From the NCBI GenBank assembly GCA_947178655.1, contig CAMWZB010000018.1, forward strand, positions 1 to 11,095: a stretch of 11,095 bases of DNA, given 5' to 3'. The position numbers and the translations under genes are program-made. The DNA is from an uncultured Porphyromonadaceae bacterium. Its GTDB lineage: Bacteria; Bacteroidota; Bacteroidia; Bacteroidales; Muribaculaceae. The notes beneath the pieces are model-generated. The model made no database searches and was not told the DNA's origin. It saw nothing but the letters and a program-made list of their open reading frames with translations. Within the stretch, counting starts at the first letter, position 1. Every line of letters starts with the position of its first letter. Below are positions 6,548 through 11,095 of the stretch, one piece after another.

Positions 6548-6578
6548 TGTGGATAGTCGTAGGTTTTGTGTACCTTTG
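6548..6578 (+). promoter_or_regulatory. Promoter of the SGNH hydrolase gene, overlapping a DnaA-like box
   Basis: TACCTTTG (6571-6578) matches the -7 box TAnnTTTG exactly. TGTG (6548-6551), 19 bp upstream, is a one-mismatch version of the -33 TTTG. That -33 position is also the end of the reverse-strand DnaA-like box CTATCCACA (6548-6556). Transcription would start near 6585, about 18 nt before the ATG at 6603. Confidence 0.6.
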
Positions 6579-6602
6579 CAATATCTGAAAAAATAGAATA
6601 CC

Positions 6603-7337
6603 ATGAAAAAGCATGTAATCAAAACCCTTGTCCTGACAGCCTTCTTCGGTCTGACATTTCCGTCGCCGGTGCACGCCGACGGCTGGGGCGGCTTCGAGCG
6701 CTATGCAGCGTCGAACGAACAGCTGAAAAAAGAAAAAACGGATGACCGGGTTGTGTTCATCGGGAATTCAATCACCGATCACTGGTTTCGGGACCGGACG
6801 GATTTCGTGGCCGCTCATCCCAACTATGTAGGTCGAGGCATCAGCGGGCAGACGACATACGCTTTTGTGACGCGGTTCCGACAGGATGTCACAGAGCTTG
6901 AACCAGCAGTCGTGGTCATCAACGGCGGCATCAATGACATAGCAGAGAATTCGCATCCATATAATGAGGACATCACTTTCGGTCATATCCAGACCATGAT
7001 AGAGCAGTCGATCATGCACGGCAGTGAAGTGATACTGACGACGCTGCTTCCTGCCGCGAGGATACCGTGGCGGTCAGAGATAGAGAATACGCCCGAAAAG
7101 ATAAAGAGTCTGAACCTACGAATAAGGAATGTGGCAATGCTCTACAGTATACCTCTTGTGGATTATTACACGGCGCTTGTGGCTGAAGACGGAGTGTCGC
7201 TGAAGTCGGAATACACAGATGACGGCCTTCACCCTAATGCCGAGGGGTACAAAGTGATGGAGGCCCTTGTCGTACCACAGATAGAAGAGGTGCTTCAGAG
7301 GATAAAAAACGGACGGTCTGCGGGAAGTAAAAAATAA
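6603..7337 (+). CDS. Secreted SGNH/GDSL-family hydrolase
   Basis: A 244-residue esterase-like hydrolase with a cleavable N-terminal signal peptide: MKKHVIKT, a hydrophobic core, then a likely signal peptidase I site after VHA (residue 25). The four SGNH blocks are visible: GNSIT with nucleophile Ser56, GRGISGQ with Gly79, NGGIND with Asn111, and DDGLHP with Asp207 and His210. Mature length of about 219 residues fits a single SGNH domain. Relatives deacetylate carbohydrates or cleave lipid or platelet-activating-factor-like esters; the substrate here is unknown. It should act in the periplasm or outside. It has its own promoter and sits alone next to the candidate oriC. A separate promoter precedes the next gene, so it is probably monocistronic. 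Confidence 0.92.
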   Translation: MKKHVIKTLVLTAFFGLTFPSPVHADGWGGFERYAASNEQLKKEKTDDRVVFIGNSITDHWFRDRTDFVAAHPNYVGRGISGQTTYAFVTRFRQDVTELEPAVVVINGGINDIAENSHPYNEDITFGHIQTMIEQSIMHGSEVILTTLLPAARIPWRSEIENTPEKIKSLNLRIRNVAMLYSIPLVDYYTALVAEDGVSLKSEYTDDGLHPNAEGYKVMEALVVPQIEEVLQRIKNGRSAGSKK

Positions 7338-7378
7338 TTAAAGCAAATGCGATTAACTGCATATTACTGAAATTTTTG

Positions 7379-7386
7379 TAATTTTG
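7379..7386 (+). promoter_or_regulatory. -7 promoter box of the polyprenyl synthase operon
   Basis: TAATTTTG is an exact TAnnTTTG match. The -33 region is weak (ACTG at 7356-7359, 19 bp away). Transcription would start near 7393, only about 10 nt before the ATG, so the message is almost leaderless. Confidence 0.6.
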
Positions 7387-7390
7387 CAGA

Positions 7391-7404
7391 TTATTGCGCA
7401 ATAA
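7391..7404. promoter_or_regulatory. Perfect 14-bp palindrome at the start codon; candidate operator
   Basis: TTATTGCGCAATAA reads the same on both strands. It begins 4 nt after the -7 box, spans the predicted transcription start, and its last A is the A of the ATG at 7404. A dimeric regulator bound here would block initiation. As RNA it is less likely to matter, because transcription would start within it. Confidence 0.4.
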
Positions 7405-8378
7405 TGAGCACACTCGAAAACATAACCACCATCCACCGGGCCGACCTTGACAGGCTCAACGAGCGTATATACACAAGGCTTCAGTCGTCTAACTCCATGA
7501 TGAGCAAAATCGTACTGTCGCTTCTCAGCAGCAAGGGCAAGCAACTTCGTCCTATGATGCTGATCATGTGTGCGCGGATGTTCGGATCGGCCGATGACCG
7601 AGTCATAGCCGCAGCGGCCGCCGTCGAACTTATCCACAACGCCTCACTTATCCACGATGACGTTGTGGATAATTCAATGACCCGACGCGGGCGACCGACG
7701 GTGAATGCAGTCTGGGACAATCATATCGCCGTCCTTGTGGGAGACTTCTTCACGTCGTCGGCCATGCAGGAGGCTATCTATACCGACGATATACGCATCA
7801 TCGACTCGCTGTGCTCTCTGGGCCGCAGTCTGAGTTTAGGAGAGATAGAGCAGATCTACAATGCCCGCGAGCACTCGCTGAGTGTGGAGAACTATTACCG
7901 TGTCATAGACTACAAGACAGCGTCGCTCTTTGTGGCGAGTGCGCGGATGGGTTGCTTCGCCACGGGCGCACCGGCAGAGGCCGTAGAAGCTCTGAGCGAA
8001 TTCGCCCTTCTTTTCGGCAGGTGCTTCCAGATACGAGATGATGTGTTCGACTATTTTCCGTCGGATCTTGTCGGCAAGCCCACGGGTAACGACCTCCGCG
8101 AGGGCAAGGTGTCGCTTCCGATACTTCTCGCACTTGACAAGGCATCGCCGGCACAGCGCGAAGAGGTGACTGCGATGCTTGACCGCACCAGTCTGTCGGA
8201 CGAGGAAATCGAATATCTGCAGGCTTTCGCCCGCGACAACGGTGGTATCGACATGTCATTCGAAGTGATGTACAAGCTCCGGGATGAGGCTGTGTCGAAG
8301 TTGTCAGGTCTGCCTGACGCGGCCATCTGCCGTCAGCTGGCCGATCTCTTTGATTTCATTATAGACCGTCAATTCTGA
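7404..8378 (+). CDS. All-trans long-chain polyprenyl diphosphate synthase
   Basis: A 324-residue trans-isoprenyl diphosphate synthase that adds isopentenyl diphosphate units to an allylic diphosphate in the cytoplasm, most likely supplying the menaquinone side chain. Visible motifs: GKQLRP (45-50), the first aspartate-rich motif DDVVD (85-89) followed by RRGRPTVN, KTASL (171-175), and the second aspartate-rich motif DDVFD (212-216) followed by GKPTGNDLREGK. The residues just before the first motif are small (Ala80, Ser81). This is typical of enzymes making long chains, because no bulky side chain caps the product pocket. Length fits octaprenyl/heptaprenyl-type synthases. It heads a forward run; the lipoprotein gene begins 7 nt after its stop. 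Exact chain length cannot be told from sequence. Confidence 0.94.
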   Translation: MSTLENITTIHRADLDRLNERIYTRLQSSNSMMSKIVLSLLSSKGKQLRPMMLIMCARMFGSADDRVIAAAAAVELIHNASLIHDDVVDNSMTRRGRPTVNAVWDNHIAVLVGDFFTSSAMQEAIYTDDIRIIDSLCSLGRSLSLGEIEQIYNAREHSLSVENYYRVIDYKTASLFVASARMGCFATGAPAEAVEALSEFALLFGRCFQIRDDVFDYFPSDLVGKPTGNDLREGKVSLPILLALDKASPAQREEVTAMLDRTSLSDEEIEYLQAFARDNGGIDMSFEVMYKLRDEAVSKLSGLPDAAICRQLADLFDFIIDRQF

Positions 8379-8385
8379 CAAGTAT

Positions 8386-10458
8386 ATGCGTCATGGAATG
8401 AACAAAGGCGGCATGACATGGCTGCTGTGGTGCTGCATGGCTCTACTGCTGGGAGCGTGTGCCAGCATGGGGCGTCCGGAAGGCGGAGCGCGAGACGAGA
8501 CTCCGCCCGTATTCCTTCGGTCAGATCCGATGCCCGGGTCGACGGGAGTGAACAAGACTCGTCTGACGGCTGTTTTCGACGAGAACATACAGCTTGAGGA
8601 CGCTTTCAACAAAGTGATAGTATCGCCTGCGCAGACAACACCTCCCCGTGTGTCGGCAAACGGACGACGACTGTCAGTGGAATTTCAGGATACACTGATA
8701 CCTAACACGACCTACACTGTTGACTTCGCAGACGCCATCAAGGACCTCAATGAAGGAAATATCCTTGACGGATTCGCTATAGACTTCTCGACCGGCGATG
8801 TCATCGACTCTCTGCGTATATCCGGTATGGTGCTTCAGGCCGAAAATCTCGAGCCTGCCCAGGGAATGCTGGTGGGGGTGTACTCCAATCTTTCGGACAC
8901 GGCACTGACGACTCTTCCACTGGAGCGAGTGGCTCGAACGAACCAGTACGGACAGTTCACCATACGCAATCTCAAACCCGGGGCATACCGTGTGTTCGCC
9001 ATCAACGATATCAACCGGGACTATCACTGGGACCGCTCGGAGGATATAGCTTTCTATGACAGTCTTGTAGTGCCCGAGATAGTTCCGGTGATGGTGACAG
9101 ACACTCTTTACGCTTCTAACGGAGAGGACTCGATCGTGTCGCGTCAGGGAGTGAGCTATCTGCCCAACGACATATTGCTGACGTGGTTCAATGTAGGGTA
9201 CAAGCCTCTGTACATGCTGGACCACAAGCGCGAAGAGCGCCGCCGCATCAACATCAACTTCTCCGCACCGGTGGACACACTGCCTGAAATCACCATAGTG
9301 GACGGAGCTCCCGGAGCGGGCCGCGACATATCCGAGTGGGCACGTCTGAAGGCCAATGCCACCCGCGATACGCTCGAGTACTGGATAGCCGACACGGCAG
9401 TGGTGGCGGCCGACTCGCTGCGTCTGGCGGTGAAGTATCTTAAGACTGACACGACCGACCATATAGTGTGGACGACAGATACAATCCGCTTCTTCTTCAG
9501 GGATCTGAACAAAAAGAAGAATGAAAAGAAGAAGAAAAAGGACGAGGAAGAGCGTCCTCTGTTCACGGTGGACTCTGTGACGGGCGACACCACATTCCTG
9601 CCTCCTCCCGATATGGAGTATCTGTCGATATCGGCACTGTCGACGACACAGGACATCAACCGTCCGTTCGTAATCAGTGTCAATGTGCCGATAGACAGTA
9701 TCGACGAGAGCGGTGTGCGCCTGGAGTTGCAGAAGGACACTGTCTGGACTGCTGTGCCCTTCGAGCTTAAGCGTGACAGTATCAACCCTCTGATGCGGCG
9801 ATACATCGACCTGCCGTGGGCCGGCGGTGACAAGTACCGCTTCAGTGTGGACACACTTGCAATCACGAGCATATACGGCACTTGGAACAGACCGTACACC
9901 CAGGAGTTCACTATCCGCAATGAGGAGGATTATTCGAATCTCAAGTTCAATCTGCCGGGTCTTGACAGCATTCCTGTGGTCGTAGAACTGCTATCGACGT
10001 CGGACGAGCCCCAGTACCGTTCGTCCAAGGCTGCCGGGTCGTCGACGGTAGATTTCCGCTTCCTCAATCCGGGGACGTACTATGCCCGCCTTTTCATCGA
10101 CAGCAATGGCAATGGGAAGTGGGACACGGGCAATCCGGTGGATTCTGTCAGGGTACAGCCTGAGGAGGTGTACTATTTCGCCAAGAAACTGACTCTGAAG
10201 AAAAACTGGGATGTAGAGCAGACGTGGATCATCGACGAACTTCCGGTCGATGCCCAGAAGCCTAACGCAATAAAGAAGAACAAACCCAAACGCAAGCGCG
10301 GCGAGCAGGCTCCGCAGGAAGAAGAAGAGGAGGATGAGATGTACGACTCGGAGTACAATCCTTTTGACAAAACGGGACGCAACAACCGCAACCGTCTGAG
10401 CAACGGCACGTCGACGTCGCAAAGGAGTTCGGGCATGCGTCAGAATACATTCAGATAA
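8386..10458 (+). CDS. Ig-like (Big_5-type) lipoprotein with repeated D-x-N-rich modules
   Basis: A 690-residue lipoprotein of a type common in Bacteroidota, with no established function that I know of. The N-terminus is a type II signal peptide with lipobox LLGAC (lipidated Cys25). Residues about 40-137 resemble an SbsA/Big_5 Ig-like domain (PVFLRSDPMPGSTGV onward). A carboxypeptidase-regulatory-like beta module ends with INDINRDYHWDRSED (206-220). A similar module near the C-terminus ends with IDSNGNGKWDTGN (571-583); both look like Ca-binding loops. A lysine/glutamate tract (376-390) divides the protein. The tail (630-690) is basic, then acidic, then Asn/Ser-rich and probably disordered. 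Other starts at 8398 and 8413 are possible. It lies 7 nt after the prenyl synthase gene and 23 nt before the LOG gene, hence co-transcribed. It is probably in the outer membrane or periplasm. Confidence 0.88.
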   Translation: MRHGMNKGGMTWLLWCCMALLLGACASMGRPEGGARDETPPVFLRSDPMPGSTGVNKTRLTAVFDENIQLEDAFNKVIVSPAQTTPPRVSANGRRLSVEFQDTLIPNTTYTVDFADAIKDLNEGNILDGFAIDFSTGDVIDSLRISGMVLQAENLEPAQGMLVGVYSNLSDTALTTLPLERVARTNQYGQFTIRNLKPGAYRVFAINDINRDYHWDRSEDIAFYDSLVVPEIVPVMVTDTLYASNGEDSIVSRQGVSYLPNDILLTWFNVGYKPLYMLDHKREERRRININFSAPVDTLPEITIVDGAPGAGRDISEWARLKANATRDTLEYWIADTAVVAADSLRLAVKYLKTDTTDHIVWTTDTIRFFFRDLNKKKNEKKKKKDEEERPLFTVDSVTGDTTFLPPPDMEYLSISALSTTQDINRPFVISVNVPIDSIDESGVRLELQKDTVWTAVPFELKRDSINPLMRRYIDLPWAGGDKYRFSVDTLAITSIYGTWNRPYTQEFTIRNEEDYSNLKFNLPGLDSIPVVVELLSTSDEPQYRSSKAAGSSTVDFRFLNPGTYYARLFIDSNGNGKWDTGNPVDSVRVQPEEVYYFAKKLTLKKNWDVEQTWIIDELPVDAQKPNAIKKNKPKRKRGEQAPQEEEEEDEMYDSEYNPFDKTGRNNRNRLSNGTSTSQRSSGMRQNTFR

Positions 10459-10481
10459 AAATTAACAGAATATCCTTACAA

Positions 10482-11063
10482 ATGGAACAAGCAACCGTCA
10501 CAGTATACTGCGCGTCGTCGGACCGTCTCGACCCTGTCTACACCAAGGCCGCCTATGAACTCGGAGGCGCGATAGCCCGCGCAGGCGCCCGTCTGGTGAC
10601 CGGAGGGGGTAAGACCGGCCTTATGGATGCCGTGGAGCGCGGTGCGCTCGATGCAGGAGGAACTGCCATCGGAGTGATACCGCAGTTCATGGTCGAACGC
10701 GGCTGGCACAATACATCACTGTCGCAACTTGAGATAGTGCCTGACATGCATACCCGCAAGGCCAGGATGGCCGGTCTGTCGACGGCTTCGATAGCGCTTC
10801 CGGGCGGCATCGGAACCTTCGAGGAGCTGATGGAGATACTGACGTGGCGACAGCTCGGACTCTATGACGGAAACATAGTGATATACAATGTGGCCGGCTA
10901 TTACGATCCGATACTCGAGATGCTTGAGCGGTGCATAGAGCAGGGTTTCATGCCTGCCAAGTACCGCAGTCTCTATGCGGTGGCCACAGATGAGGAAGAG
11001 GCTGTGAAGCAAGCTCTGTCCGAGCCGTCGCACGAGACTTTCCCCACTAAATTCAACGCCTGA
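10482..11063 (+). CDS. LOG-family protein (TIGR00730 Rossmann-fold nucleotide phosphoribohydrolase)
   Basis: A 193-residue protein of the LOG ("lonely guy")/TIGR00730 family. Characterised members hydrolyse nucleoside 5'-monophosphates, including cytokinin riboside monophosphates, to free base and ribose 5-phosphate. Visible marks are VYCASSD (8-14), VTGGGKTGLM (39-48), the substrate-binding MHTRK (89-93) and the family signature PGGIGTFEE (107-115) containing the catalytic-type Glu115. Length fits type I LOGs. It is cytoplasmic, with no signal peptide. It follows the lipoprotein gene after 23 nt with no promoter box seen between, so it is probably in the same transcript. Its TGA stop shares a base with a downstream ATG (TGATG). 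The bacterial substrate is unproven; cytokinin function should not be assumed. Confidence 0.93.
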   Translation: MEQATVTVYCASSDRLDPVYTKAAYELGGAIARAGARLVTGGGKTGLMDAVERGALDAGGTAIGVIPQFMVERGWHNTSLSQLEIVPDMHTRKARMAGLSTASIALPGGIGTFEELMEILTWRQLGLYDGNIVIYNVAGYYDPILEMLERCIEQGFMPAKYRSLYAVATDEEEAVKQALSEPSHETFPTKFNA

Positions 11064-11095
11064 TGGCGGCAGTCAGGGACAGTTCAGTGTTGAGC
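11063..11095 (+). CDS. Possible start of a further forward gene, cut by the window end
   Basis: An ATG overlaps the LOG stop codon by one base (TGATG) and opens an 11-codon frame, MAAVRDSSVLS, that is still open at the window edge. One-base stop/start overlaps often join operon partners, and this is the main support. Eleven codons are too few to identify a product or to exclude chance. Confidence 0.35.
   Translation, partial: MAAVRDSSVLS

Larger units (their letters stand above)
6061..6560. other. Candidate chromosomal replication origin (oriC): DnaA-box cluster in AT-rich DNA
   Basis: About 500 nt without a credible ORF, much richer in A+T than its flanks. One-mismatch relatives of the DnaA box TTATnCACA occur at 6064-6072 (ATATCCACA, +), 6075-6083 (CTATTCACA, +), 6137-6145 (TTATCCACG, -), 6436-6444 (TTATACAGA, +) and 6548-6556 (CTATCCACA, -). 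TTATCAACA, which is also one mismatch from consensus, occurs exactly at 6102-6110 (-) and 6323-6331 (-). Looser one-mismatch forms of TTATCAACA lie at 6260-6268, 6311-6319, 6366-6374, 6459-6467 and 6538-6546. An AT-rich stretch at about 6456-6535 could serve as the unwinding element. Genes flank it divergently. No dnaA gene is in the window and strand-bias statistics were not computed. The alternative is an AT-rich regulatory spacer bound by DnaA. Confidence 0.5.

Noticed and set aside
6061..6560. tRNA, riboswitch or CRISPR array in the AT-rich region
   Set aside because: No cloverleaf with CCA or TPsiC-like arm, no recognised aptamer core, and no regularly spaced direct repeats with unique spacers. 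The recurring short motifs fit DnaA-type boxes on both strands better.
7391..7404. Palindrome TTATTGCGCAATAA as an FNR/CRP-type site
   Set aside because: FNR sites need TTGAT-N4-ATCAA spacing. Here the half-sites abut with no spacer and differ in sequence.
9508..9553. A-rich lysine tract in the lipoprotein gene as a programmed frameshift site
   Set aside because: AAAAAG runs are present, but the zero frame stays open for another 300 codons with sensible domains, and no alternative frame product or downstream stimulatory hairpin is evident.
8674..9920. Long reverse frames opposite the lipoprotein gene
   Set aside because: Shadow frames from codon bias: the forward frame has a signal peptide, lipobox and domain structure, while the reverse frames have none.
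10482..11063. LOG protein as a true cytokinin-activating enzyme or as lysine decarboxylase
   Set aside because: The lysine decarboxylase label is a historical mis-annotation of this family, and nothing nearby (such as an IPT gene) supports cytokinin production.
1..11095. Defence system, prophage or other accessory cluster
   Set aside because: Every recognisable gene is a core metabolic, RNA-processing or envelope gene. No integrase, transposase, nuclease effector, toxin-antitoxin pair or composition break was seen.

Overview
The window looks like chromosomal DNA of a member of the order Bacteroidales, possibly family Muribaculaceae. The order call rests on three things. Several gene starts are preceded by exact copies of the Bacteroidota -7 promoter box TAnnTTTG. 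Shine-Dalgarno sequences are weak or absent. The gene set is also typical: an LpxB, a Big_5-type lipoprotein and an S66 carboxypeptidase. The family guess rests only on codon/GC impression and is weak. I see no mobile element, tRNA, rRNA, CRISPR array or phage gene.

Layout. Positions 1-161 are a leader with a probable promoter. A forward three-gene run follows: a class I aminotransferase (162-1361), a SpoU/TrmH-type RNA 2'-O-methyltransferase (1385-1921) and an LD-carboxypeptidase of family S66 (1937-2845). A separately promoted small membrane protein (2997-3308) comes next. It converges on, and overlaps by 23 nt, a reverse operon whose transcription order is rnz (5824-4904), tadA (4907-4458), lpxB (4440-3286). 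A strong terminator for the small forward gene lies inside the lpxB coding sequence.

Positions 5825-6602 are a 778-nt non-coding, AT-rich region. Its left part holds the outward-facing rnz promoter and a short forward unit: a 24-codon ORF followed by a very good terminator hairpin. Its right part (about 6061-6560) holds a dense cluster of DnaA-box-like 9-mers, an AT-rich stretch and inverted repeats. I propose it as a candidate chromosomal replication origin (oriC). The nearest genes on both sides are transcribed away from it.

To the right all genes are forward: a secreted SGNH/GDSL hydrolase (6603-7337), a long-chain polyprenyl diphosphate synthase (7404-8378), a 690-residue Ig-like lipoprotein (8386-10458), a LOG-family protein (10482-11063), and probably the first 11 codons of another gene (11063 to the window end). 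The last four are closely spaced and probably co-transcribed from the promoter at 7379-7386.

Functionally this is mostly housekeeping: tRNA maturation (rnz, tadA), RNA methylation, lipid A and isoprenoid synthesis, and cell-wall recycling. The points of interest are the candidate oriC, the short sORF-terminator unit beside it, the terminator embedded in lpxB, and a perfect palindrome abutting the prenyl synthase start codon.
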